From Prevotella sp. UBA2456 (lineage in GTDB: Bacteria; Bacteroidota; Bacteroidia; Bacteroidales; Bacteroidaceae), in NCBI GenBank assembly GCA_002342415.1, contig DDPY01000021.1:1-18276 (forward strand): DNA of 18,276 nucleotides, written 5' to 3'. A program made the position numbers and the translations under genes. Below, in pieces: positions 7,180 to 14,808 of this stretch. Within the stretch, counting starts at the first letter, position 1. The number at the start of each line of letters is the position of its first letter. Under the pieces are notes generated by a model. That model saw only the letters and a program-made list of their open reading frames with translations. It did not search any database and had not been told where the DNA came from.

Positions 7180-8690
7180 TGAACAGTCGACACTACATGA
7201 TATTATCGATGCTGATGCTCAGTCTGTCTGCAGCCGCCCAAGGCAGCAGCACGACACGCAGTGACAGTGTGGCGGCCCTACAGGAGCATACCGACATGTG
7301 GCAGACCGTCGGTGCCCCTCACCGACAGAATCCCGCCCTGCACGGTACGGCTTTCGCCTCGTCGTTCTCACAGCTCTATGTCGAAGCCGACTGGCAGCAC
7401 GCGAACAAGGCTTTCGTACCACAGGAAGGCAAGGGCCATCTGCTGCCCTCGGCCAATGTCGACACCTACCTGCGGCTGTCGGACCGCACTGCTGTCTGGG
7501 GACACGCCTCCTATCTGAACGGCAAGCAGCACGATGTGACATGGAACTCTACCACCGACTACCGGCTGCTGCAGCCGTATGTGCTCGCCGACACCCTGGG
7601 CGGCGACACACAGCGGGAACGGTACCGCTTCGAGGGAGGCTATGCCACCCATCTGGGCCGCTGGCTCTTAGGAGCCGAGATGCTGTTCCGGGCCGACCAC
7701 GAATATCGCGATGTCGACCCCCGCATGCGAGGCATTGTCAACGAGCTGACCCTCCGCTTCGGTGCCGGATACGAGACCGGGGGCTATTACTGGGCTGCCG
7801 CTTTCGAGGGCAACATCTACAAGCAGCGCAACAGTGTGGACTTCTATCGCGAGCTGGGAGTCATTCCCGAATATCAGATGACAGGACTGGGCACGGAGTA
7901 TGCACGCTTCTCGGGTGACAAGCGGTCACTGCACTATGAGGGCGGCGGCACGCGCCTGATGCTGGATGCCCAGCCGCAGGGGGGCAGCGGACTCTACGGC
8001 CACCTGACATGGGGCCAGCACCGCTACCACCGCCTGATAGTAGAAAACTATACGCTCCCACTTACCGACCTCTATACACAGAAGATTCAAGGTGTAGCAG
8101 GATGGAAGCGCGAGCGTGAAGACAGGCTGGCCATCTTCGCCCATGTGGAATACCAGAAGCGCAGCGGTGACGAACACATTATCGGAACCTCGGCCACGTC
8201 GTCGTTTCCAGACATGGGGGTGCTCACCATGTATAAGAACCACCGGCTGACTACATCGCTGACGGCACTCTACGGCACCCCTGCATGGCATGCCGAGGCG
8301 TGTATGGGCTATCGCATCAACAGCGAGGAGTATGTCTATCCCAGCCGCCGGCTGAAGGCGGCCCACCTCTACGGACAGCTCCAGGGCGAGCGATTCGTCA
8401 AGGCTTCTGCCCGCCTGCTGCTCTCCGCCCGTCTGCAAGGCTTCTATGCAGCTCGCGTGAGCGACGAGATGGCCATGCCCTTTGCCGACATGCAACCCGC
8501 CATCGCCCGGCTGATGCACCACACCTACGACTTTGCCAAGGCCAACTACGGCGGACTGTCGGCGCGGGTGCGCGGTGACTACTGCATGCAGGGCTATGCG
8601 CTCTTTGCACAGGTTGCCGGGGGCTTCGTCGCCTCCTCGGCATCGGCCACCCAGCTGTCGGCCTCACTGATGCTGGGCATCACGTTTTAG
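7176..8690 (+). CDS. Predicted outer-membrane beta-barrel protein (DUF6850-like)
   Basis: A 504-residue exported protein with a signal peptide (MMNSRHYMILSMLMLSLSAAAQ, cut near residue 22). The mature chain is full of alternating aromatic and polar strands, such as YLRLSDRTAVWGHASYLNG (about 99-117) and GAGYETGGYYWAAAFEGNIY. It ends in LSASLMLGITF, with the terminal Phe typical of outer-membrane barrels. Length, barrel pattern and neighbours fit what I recall as DUF6850, found beside DUF4876 in Bacteroides. That family name is from memory and less certain than the barrel call. A Met/His-rich patch lies at residues 432-449 (M432, M434, M439, M447, H448, H449). The start overlaps the lipoprotein stop by ATGA; an in-frame ATG at 7179 is an equally possible start. 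Confidence 0.8.
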   Translation: MMNSRHYMILSMLMLSLSAAAQGSSTTRSDSVAALQEHTDMWQTVGAPHRQNPALHGTAFASSFSQLYVEADWQHANKAFVPQEGKGHLLPSANVDTYLRLSDRTAVWGHASYLNGKQHDVTWNSTTDYRLLQPYVLADTLGGDTQRERYRFEGGYATHLGRWLLGAEMLFRADHEYRDVDPRMRGIVNELTLRFGAGYETGGYYWAAAFEGNIYKQRNSVDFYRELGVIPEYQMTGLGTEYARFSGDKRSLHYEGGGTRLMLDAQPQGGSGLYGHLTWGQHRYHRLIVENYTLPLTDLYTQKIQGVAGWKREREDRLAIFAHVEYQKRSGDEHIIGTSATSSFPDMGVLTMYKNHRLTTSLTALYGTPAWHAEACMGYRINSEEYVYPSRRLKAAHLYGQLQGERFVKASARLLLSARLQGFYAARVSDEMAMPFADMQPAIARLMHHTYDFAKANYGGLSARVRGDYCMQGYALFAQVAGGFVASSASATQLSASLMLGITF

Positions 8691-8740
8691 TAACTTTTTT
8701 ATCATCACTAAAAATAATAATAACAAAAAACAAGACAACA

Positions 8741-9970
8741 ATGAGAAAGAACATTTTCCGGAGCGCCCTGATGCTCCTCGCCGTGAGTGCAGCTTTCGTA
8801 TCGTGCAGTAAGGATGACGGTCCCACCATCGTGAAAAACGGCACTGTGACCTTAGAGATGCCCATCAATGTAAGCGACGTGGTGCTTAACAGTTTCTCGG
8901 GTACCGCCACCAACGTGCAGAGCGGCAAGGTGACCACCCTGACCACCCCCACCAAGAACGGCAACAACTATGTGATTACCATCCCTGAGCTGGAAGAGGG
9001 TTCCTATAACATTTCGGCCAAGGGTAACATCTCGTTCCTGAAGGGCGGAGTGGCCGGCACCACCGACTTTGAGGTGCAGAACAACGGTGTGAGCGTCTCT
9101 GAGAAGAGCAACACCCTGAAGATGGCCGTCAACTCGTTCCAGGCCGAGGGCGGTTTCGTCATCAGCGAAATCTTCTACACCGGCACCACCACGCCCGAGG
9201 GCAAGCAGTATTCGGGCGGTGACGGCTACATGATCATCACCAACAACTCGGATGTCACACTCTATGCCGACAGCATTGCCGTGCTCGAGTCGCAGTTCCT
9301 CACCACCGACAAGCAGGACTATACACCCGACGTGATGAACGAAGCCTTCTCGGTGGAGGCCGTCTACATGATTCCCGGCAGCGGCACCAGCGTGGCCGTA
9401 GCTCCCGGTGAGAGCCTCACCCTGGCCATCAATGCCATCAACCACAAGGAGGCCAATGCCAACTCCATCGACCTGAGCAATGCCGACTTTGAGTTCTATG
9501 ATGTATCGTCGAACCCCAACATCACCGACCCTGACGGCAAGGCACCCAACCTCGACAAGTGGTACTGCTACACCGCCAGCATCTTCGGATTCCACAACCG
9601 CGGCTACCACTCGTATGCCATTGCCAAGATGCAGGGTGACAAGGAGACATGGCTGAAGGACTATGCCTACACCGCTGAGTACACCTTTACCTTCAACGAG
9701 TACTCGTTCCCCATGTCCACCGACACCTACAAGGTGCCCAACAGCTGGATACTCGATGCCGTCAACCTGAGTGTCGAGTCGGAGTTCCAGTGGATTGTCA
9801 CCGCAGCCTCGCTGGATGCCGGATGGACTTACTGCGGCAAGGTGGATCGCGACCAGACCCGCTACAACAAGTCGGTCATCCGCAAGCAGGATGCCAACGG
9901 CAAATATGTGGACACCAACAACTCGACCAACGACTTCACCCCCGAGGCTCAGCCCTCGCTTTTGAAATGA
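8741..9970 (+). CDS. DUF4876 surface lipoprotein
   Basis: A 409-residue lipoprotein. The signal peptide ends in lipobox FVSC with Cys22, and the next residues SKDD match the K-(D/E)2 lipoprotein export signal described in Capnocytophaga, so the protein is probably on the cell surface. Residues of about 32-132 form an Ig-like or carboxypeptidase-regulatory-like domain (VTLEMPINVSDVVL, ITIPELEEGSYNISAKG). A larger domain begins GGFVISEIFYTGT and has a YMIITNNSD segment that resembles lamin-tail-type beta-sandwiches. The overall pattern fits DUF4876, which has no known function. It lies 50 nt after the barrel gene and overlaps the protease gene by ATGA. As the most abundant-looking surface component beside a TonB receptor, a ligand-capture role is a reasonable inference. 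Confidence 0.85.
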   Translation: MRKNIFRSALMLLAVSAAFVSCSKDDGPTIVKNGTVTLEMPINVSDVVLNSFSGTATNVQSGKVTTLTTPTKNGNNYVITIPELEEGSYNISAKGNISFLKGGVAGTTDFEVQNNGVSVSEKSNTLKMAVNSFQAEGGFVISEIFYTGTTTPEGKQYSGGDGYMIITNNSDVTLYADSIAVLESQFLTTDKQDYTPDVMNEAFSVEAVYMIPGSGTSVAVAPGESLTLAINAINHKEANANSIDLSNADFEFYDVSSNPNITDPDGKAPNLDKWYCYTASIFGFHNRGYHSYAIAKMQGDKETWLKDYAYTAEYTFTFNEYSFPMSTDTYKVPNSWILDAVNLSVESEFQWIVTAASLDAGWTYCGKVDRDQTRYNKSVIRKQDANGKYVDTNNSTNDFTPEAQPSLLK

Positions 9971-12900
9971 AGATGAAAAGACAACTGTTACAGCTTTTGG
10001 CTCTTGTGCTGCTGCCCCTCGGGGCGGCGGCACAGTTGCCCTCCGACCCGTCCATCCGCATGGGACGGCTCGACAACGGACTGACCTACTACCTGCGCCA
10101 TAATGCCAAGGAGGCAGGACTGGCCGACTTCTATATTGCACAGCGCGTGGGCAGCATCCTCGAGGAGCCCCGCCAGCGCGGACTGGCGCACTTCCTGGAG
10201 CACATGGCCTTCAACGGTACGAAGCACTTCTCCGGCAAGGACGGCCACTTAGGCATCGTGCCCTGGTGCGAGACCATCGGTGTGAAGTTTGGTGCCAACC
10301 TCAATGCCTATACCTCGGTGGACCAGACGGTCTACCACATCGGTTCGGCACCGCTGAAGCGCGAGGGCATCCTTGACTCCTGTCTGTTGGTGCTCAACGA
10401 CTGGAGCCACTATATCCTACTGGAAGACAAGGAGATAGACAAGGAGCGCGGTGTCATCCACGAGGAGTGGCGCACACGACGTGCCGGTATGGCAATGGCG
10501 CGACTGCAGGAAGACGCGATGCCCATCATCTATCGCGGTTCGAAATATGAGGACTGTCTGCCCATCGGCTCGATGGACATCGTAGACCACTTTGCCTATC
10601 AGGACCTGCGCGACTACTACCAGAAGTGGTATCGCCCCGACCTGCAGGCCATCATTGTGGTCGGCGACATTGATGTCGACAAGGTGGAAGGGAAGATCAA
10701 GGCACTCTTCTCGCAGATTCCCAAGCCCGTCAATCCTGCCAAGCGCATCTACTATCCCGTGCCCGACAACGACCGCATGATCACCGCCGTGCTCAAGGAC
10801 AAGGAACAGCCGATTGTCATGGCTCACCTCTATATGAAGCGCGATGCCACCCCCGATGACCAGAAGAACTCGGAGCAGTATCTGCGTGCCGACTATGTTG
10901 ACGGACTCGTCAGCTACATGATGAACGGGCGCTTAGGTGACCTGCGCCAGCAGGCCAACCCGCCGTTCCTCAGTGCCTCGGGCCATGCCTCGACCTTCTT
11001 CGTCAGCCGCACCAAGGAGGCTTTCTCCATGTCGGTGAGCTGTAAGCAGGACGACATCTTAGGCGGCATCACCGCAGCAGTGGCCGCAGTGGAGCGTGCC
11101 CGACAGCATGGATTCACACAGGCAGAACTTGACCGCGCCAAGAAGATTACACTGACGGCTGCCGAGCGTCGCCACAAGGAGCGCAACGAGCGCCGCAACG
11201 GATACTTCGTCAACCGCTGTGTGCGCCACTTCCTGACGGCCGAGCCGTTAGTATCGGAGGAGTTCGAGCTGCAACTGTCGCAGCGACTGGACCGCGAGGT
11301 CACCCTCGACGAGGTGAACCGCGCTGCCCGTGAGCTCATCAGTGACAAGAACCAGGTGTGTGTGCTCTATGCCCCCGACAAAGAGGGTGTCACACTGCCC
11401 ACCGGTGAACAGCTCGAACAGACCGTACTCGCCGCCCAGCAACAGCAATACGAAGCATATACCGAGAAGAAACTCGCCGACCAGCTCATCAGCCAGCTGC
11501 CCAAGCCTGGGCGTATCATCAGCGAGAAGCCCTTTAAGCACGGCTTCACCGAGATGACACTCTCCAACGGCATGAAGGTCTATGTACGCTCTACCGACTT
11601 CACCGCCGACCAAGTGCAGATGACAATGAAGGCCGAGGGCGGAACATCGCTCTATCCCGACGAAGACATCGCTAACTTCTCGCTCATCTCGAGCAGCATT
11701 ACCGAGGCCGGCGTGGGACAGTTTGATGCCACCACACTGCGCAAGATGCTCACGGGCAAGGCCGTACGCGTCAATCCGTCGGTAAGTTCGCGCGGACAGA
11801 GCATCAGCGGAGGCGGTTCGGTGAAGGACATCAAGACGATGTTCGAGCTGACCTACCTCTACTTCACACAGCCCCGGCGCGACACAACGGCCTTCCGCGG
11901 ACTCATCAACCGCACACGCTCGTTCCTGAGCAACCGCAATGCATCACCGCGTGTCGACTACAACGACTCGATACGTGCCATCCTCTACGGACATCATCCG
12001 CGCATGGAGCCTGTCACACAGCAGGTCATTGACCGTGCCGACTACGACCGTATCCTCCAGATATACAAGGAGCGCTTCAGTGATGCCTCGAACTTCAAGA
12101 CCGTCATCATCGGCCATGTATCCCTCGACGAACTGCGCCCCCTACTCTGCCAGTATCTCGCCACCCTGCCCACCACGGGCAAGCACGAGACCACCGACTG
12201 GAGCCGCATACCCCGCATCATAGACGGAGCATCTACCCATGTATTCCGCAAGCCTATGGCCACCCCGCTGGCCAATGTCAGCATCTACTATACCGCCGAT
12301 GTGCCCTTCACCCCGCAGAGTGACCTGGAACTGGACTTCCTCAAGCGTTGCCTCTCTATCGCCTATACCGACTCCGTGCGCGAGGAGAAGGGCGGCACCT
12401 ATGGTGTGAGTGTAGACTTCGACCTCGACCGCGACGAGCGCCCCAATGCCTCGCTGCGCATTTCGTATAATGCCGATCCTACGCGCTACAAGGAGCTTAA
12501 CCCCATCATCTACAAGCAGCTGCAACACATTGCCGACAACGGTCCCGCAGCCACAAGCATGGACAAGGTTCGCCAGTATCTCACCAAGCAGTATGCACAG
12601 CTTGCCATTGATGACGGCTATTGGGACTATGTCATCTGGCACGAGCTGGATGACAGTGCCGACTTCGACCTGAGATACTGCCAGATGGTAGAGCAGATGA
12701 CTGCCGACAAGGTGCAGCAGATGGCCCGCCGACTGCTCGACTCCAAACGCTGCATTGAAGTCACGATGCTCTCAGGAGAACCGAAGGAAGCTCTCTTCCA
12801 CATCGATGACATGCACTGCCAGAAGTGTGCGAAGCGCATCCGCGGCCGACTGCTCCGCCAGACGGGCATCGACAGCATGGAGGCTGACATCCGCCACCAC

Positions 12901-13236
12901 AACATCACTGTCCGCTTCGACGGAAGCCAGCAGACGGCAGACAGCATCCGTACCCTCATCACGCGTATCGGCTACACACCCGTAGGAGCCTGCCGCTGTG
13001 GCAAGGGGGCCTATGCCTACTTCCTCATCCCTGCCGACCAGGCCATCCCGCAGACCATTGACCGCGTGAAGGCCATCAAGGGTGTCCACGATGCCAATGT
13101 AAGCAGCCTGCGCAAGTCGCTGGCCGTGAAGTATCATCATCAGGAACTCACTGAGGAACAGCTGTTGGCGGCTCTCCAGCAGGCAGGCATCCAGGCCGCA
13201 CTGCCCAAACCCCATCAGTGCAGTGAAAAGAAATAA
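9967..13236 (+). CDS. Periplasmic M16 metalloprotease with C-terminal HMA metal-binding domains
   Basis: A 1089-residue M16 (insulinase/pitrilysin clan) zinc peptidase. I start it at 9967: this gives a signal peptide (MKMKRQLLQLLALV, cut near AAAQ, residue 23) and an ATGA overlap with DUF4876. The frame is open further upstream, but only antisense to sense of the DUF4876 gene. The active site is H75-F-L-E78-H79 in GLAHFLEHMAFNGT, and the third zinc ligand lies in KEIDKERGVI (E156 or E160). A second, non-catalytic M16 half starts near 527 (FTEMTLSNGMKVYV). Usual family members end near 940 residues. Here about 145 more follow: an HMA-like domain at about 942-1007 with M949-H-C951-Q-K-C954, a CRC linker (C1009, C1011), and a second ferredoxin-like repeat (about 1017-1080) lacking CxxC. 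A terminator follows at 13287. Confidence 0.93.
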   Translation: MKMKRQLLQLLALVLLPLGAAAQLPSDPSIRMGRLDNGLTYYLRHNAKEAGLADFYIAQRVGSILEEPRQRGLAHFLEHMAFNGTKHFSGKDGHLGIVPWCETIGVKFGANLNAYTSVDQTVYHIGSAPLKREGILDSCLLVLNDWSHYILLEDKEIDKERGVIHEEWRTRRAGMAMARLQEDAMPIIYRGSKYEDCLPIGSMDIVDHFAYQDLRDYYQKWYRPDLQAIIVVGDIDVDKVEGKIKALFSQIPKPVNPAKRIYYPVPDNDRMITAVLKDKEQPIVMAHLYMKRDATPDDQKNSEQYLRADYVDGLVSYMMNGRLGDLRQQANPPFLSASGHASTFFVSRTKEAFSMSVSCKQDDILGGITAAVAAVERARQHGFTQAELDRAKKITLTAAERRHKERNERRNGYFVNRCVRHFLTAEPLVSEEFELQLSQRLDREVTLDEVNRAARELISDKNQVCVLYAPDKEGVTLPTGEQLEQTVLAAQQQQYEAYTEKKLADQLISQLPKPGRIISEKPFKHGFTEMTLSNGMKVYVRSTDFTADQVQMTMKAEGGTSLYPDEDIANFSLISSSITEAGVGQFDATTLRKMLTGKAVRVNPSVSSRGQSISGGGSVKDIKTMFELTYLYFTQPRRDTTAFRGLINRTRSFLSNRNASPRVDYNDSIRAILYGHHPRMEPVTQQVIDRADYDRILQIYKERFSDASNFKTVIIGHVSLDELRPLLCQYLATLPTTGKHETTDWSRIPRIIDGASTHVFRKPMATPLANVSIYYTADVPFTPQSDLELDFLKRCLSIAYTDSVREEKGGTYGVSVDFDLDRDERPNASLRISYNADPTRYKELNPIIYKQLQHIADNGPAATSMDKVRQYLTKQYAQLAIDDGYWDYVIWHELDDSADFDLRYCQMVEQMTADKVQQMARRLLDSKRCIEVTMLSGEPKEALFHIDDMHCQKCAKRIRGRLLRQTGIDSMEADIRHHNITVRFDGSQQTADSIRTLITRIGYTPVGACRCGKGAYAYFLIPADQAIPQTIDRVKAIKGVHDANVSSLRKSLAVKYHHQELTEEQLLAALQQAGIQAALPKPHQCSEKK

Positions 13237-13252
13237 CCGAGAAACGCAAATC

Positions 13253-13275
13253 GGGCATTGGACATTGAAATGCCC
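13253..13275 (+). other. Small hairpin after the protease gene
   Basis: GGGCATT (13253-13259) pairs with AATGCCC (13269-13275) around a 9-nt loop, 16 nt after the protease stop and just before the main terminator. With no T tract it is unlikely to terminate alone. It may help protect the 3' end of the operon mRNA. Confidence 0.35.
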
Positions 13276-13286
13276 CTCTTGAGAAT

Positions 13287-13325
13287 AAAAAATGGGCTGA
13301 CTGCTTGGTCAGTCCATTTTTTTTT
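13287..13325 (+). terminator. Rho-independent terminator of the TonB-receptor operon
   Basis: AAAAAATGGGCTGAC (13287-13301) pairs with GTCAGTCCATTTTTT (13308-13322) around the loop TGCTTG, with one G-U pair, and a run of T continues to 13325. It lies 50 nt after the protease stop. The A-rich left side also makes it usable from the opposite strand. Its loop and right arm overlap the tRNA promoter. Confidence 0.85.
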
Positions 13326-13335
13326 CGTACCTTCG
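13305..13335 (+). promoter_or_regulatory. Promoter of tRNA-Arg(CCT)
   Basis: TTG at 13305-13307, a 20-nt spacer, then TACCTTCG at 13328-13335 (one mismatch from TAnnTTTG). Transcription would start near 13339, about 12 nt before the tRNA. The -33 TTG lies in the loop of the upstream operon's terminator and the spacer covers its right arm and T tract. Confidence 0.65.
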
Positions 13336-13350
13336 CAGGCGAAAACGCTT

Positions 13351-13422
13351 GCCCTGATAGTTAAATGGATATAACAAGGTCCTCCTAAGACTTAGTTCCG
13401 CGTTCGATTCGCGGTCGGGGTA
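13351..13422 (+). tRNA. tRNA-Arg, anticodon CCT
   Basis: All 72 nt fold as a cloverleaf. The acceptor GCCCTGA pairs with TCGGGGT (two G-U pairs); the D stem GTTA/TAAC encloses an 8-nt loop with GG. The anticodon stem AGGTC/GACTT has one G-U pair around loop CTCCTAA, with anticodon CCT at positions 34-36. The variable loop is AGTT (4 nt), the T stem CCGCG/CGCGG is perfect, and the T loop is TTCGATT. The discriminator base is A. The 3' CCA is not encoded, so it must be added by nucleotidyltransferase, as is common in Bacteroidota. It decodes AGG arginine codons. Confidence 0.95.
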
Positions 13423-13435
13423 CTGAAGCGAAAGC

Positions 13436-13441
13436 AGGAGG
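13436..13441 (+). promoter_or_regulatory. Shine-Dalgarno-like AGGAGG before the metalloproteinase gene
   Basis: AGGAGG lies 17 nt before the ATG at 13459, within the 36-nt gap after the tRNA. The spacing is longer than the usual 5-10 nt, so its role as a ribosome binding site is doubtful. It stands out because the other genes here have A-rich leaders without such a motif. No separate TAnnTTTG box is visible in the gap. Confidence 0.35.
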
Positions 13442-13458
13442 AAAAGAAAAATTGCAGC

Positions 13459-14808
13459 ATGATGAAGAAAATAGTATGCTTTATGCTTGGGCTGCTGGCA
13501 ATGGCCGGCTGCGGAACGGATGACAATGCACCTGCTGCTGAGCCGGAGGCTGCCATTGTGGTATCGACAGAGAAATACTCATGGGATGCTACCGTCACCG
13601 AACAACAGGTGGAAATGACGGCTAAGAGCCGTTGGACGGCGAAGAGCAATGTGGGCTGGTGTGAGCCCTGGAAGTCGTCGGGCGATGCCGATGACAAGCT
13701 GGTGCTCTGGGTGAGTCCCAACATCACAGGTACGGCACGTAGCGGAGAGTTGAAGGTGACCAGCGGCGGCGAGACGAAGACCATCCGCCTGGAGCAACCT
13801 GCCTACAGCGGGTCGGTGGACAACTACGAATACAAGTTGCCTGTGGTGTTCCATGTTCTATGGAAAGACCGCAACGACGACAAGCAGTATGTGAAGAAAG
13901 GCCGGCTGGCAGAGATTATCAAGAAGGTGAACAAGCTGTATAGCGACAATGGTGTGAAGGTGCAGTTTGAGATGGCGAAGTACGACGAGGACGGCAACGA
14001 GCTGGAGGAGGCCGGTGTGATGCGCCACGAGGTAGACTTCGACGACTTTGATCCGGAAGTCTTTCTGTCGGATGACCCCAGTGCAAAGCCGTATGCAAAA
14101 CTTGGACAGAACTACAAGCGATTCATCAACCTCTATACATTCAAGTTTGGCGGTGATGGTGAAGACGTGCTGGGCATCTCGCCCCTGCCAATGATGCCGA
14201 AGAAACATCCGCTGGACAGCCTAGCCACACAGGACGGACTGGAGAATTACACGCATGTGAGTACACCCTGGGGCTGCTGCATCAACAACGAGTCGCTCTA
14301 CTCGGAGTCGGACAAATACTACAAACAGGATGACATCATCGTAACGGTGGCCCATGAGTTAGGGCACTACTTGGGACTGCTGCACACCTTCTCGCAGAAC
14401 GGCTGCGAGGAAGATGATGCCTGCAGTGACACGAAGCTGAGCAACTATCCCTGGTATTTAGAGACCCTGGAGCAGCGCATCGCGGAGCAGTTGGAAGCAG
14501 ACCCAGACTATCAGTTCAACCTGATAGACCTGACCAACCGACTGGACTGTATCTCGAACACGTGGTTCAATGCCGACAACATCATGGATTATGCCTATTG
14601 CCTGAGCAATGTGTTTTCCAAGCAGCAGACAGCTCGCATGCGCCATGTGCTCTACTACTGTGCGATGCTCAACGGACCGAAGCTCGAAGACTACCTGTCG
14701 GCCAGCCGCAGTGTTTCGCGCGGTGCATCGGCACAGGAGATTCCACAGGTGCTGTCCGGATGCCCATCGCGCCCGACGATAACAAAGTGGGCAACGGTGG
14801 GCCGCTAA
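13459..14808 (+). CDS. BACON-domain zinc metalloproteinase lipoprotein
   Basis: A 449-residue secreted metzincin-type peptidase anchored by lipid. The lipobox is LAMAGC with Cys18; GTDDN follows, acidic residues that may act as a surface export signal. Residues of about 33-115 are a BACON-like Ig fold (IVVSTEKYSW, SGELKVTSGGETKTIRLEQP). The catalytic domain carries H299-E-L-G-H303-YLGLL-H309 (HExxHxxGxxH) followed by TF, and a Met-turn NIMDY at M376. The motif spacing is like M43 pappalysins. It fits the Bacteroidota family named zinc-dependent metalloproteinase lipoprotein. The start has tandem ATGs at 13459 and 13462. It follows tRNA-Arg by 36 nt with no promoter of its own visible. The last 15 or so residues look unlike a natural end and may reflect a frameshift. 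Confidence 0.9.
   Translation: MMKKIVCFMLGLLAMAGCGTDDNAPAAEPEAAIVVSTEKYSWDATVTEQQVEMTAKSRWTAKSNVGWCEPWKSSGDADDKLVLWVSPNITGTARSGELKVTSGGETKTIRLEQPAYSGSVDNYEYKLPVVFHVLWKDRNDDKQYVKKGRLAEIIKKVNKLYSDNGVKVQFEMAKYDEDGNELEEAGVMRHEVDFDDFDPEVFLSDDPSAKPYAKLGQNYKRFINLYTFKFGGDGEDVLGISPLPMMPKKHPLDSLATQDGLENYTHVSTPWGCCINNESLYSESDKYYKQDDIIVTVAHELGHYLGLLHTFSQNGCEEDDACSDTKLSNYPWYLETLEQRIAEQLEADPDYQFNLIDLTNRLDCISNTWFNADNIMDYAYCLSNVFSKQQTARMRHVLYYCAMLNGPKLEDYLSASRSVSRGASAQEIPQVLSGCPSRPTITKWATVGR

Noticed and set aside
8691..8698. TAACTTTT before the DUF4876 gene as an internal promoter
   Set aside because: The final G of the box is missing and there is no TTG 20 nt upstream. The 50-nt spacing fits an operon.
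9790..9966. Upstream extension of the M16 protease frame to an ATG at 9790
   Set aside because: It overlaps the DUF4876 coding end, gives an implausible peptide, and would bury the clear signal peptide that starts at 9967.
4070..9970. SusC/SusD polysaccharide-utilisation locus
   Set aside because: No SusD-like protein, glycoside hydrolase or sugar sensor is present. DUF4876 does not show SusD's helical TPR character.
8852..10141. A 429-codon open frame on the minus strand, antisense to the DUF4876 gene
   Set aside because: Its translation is low-complexity, rich in V and G, with no domain. It is a by-product of GC-rich third positions in the well-supported sense gene.
13351..13422. tRNA-Arg as an integration site for a mobile element
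   Set aside because: No integrase, no direct repeat of the tRNA 3' end, and ordinary chromosomal genes on both sides within the window.
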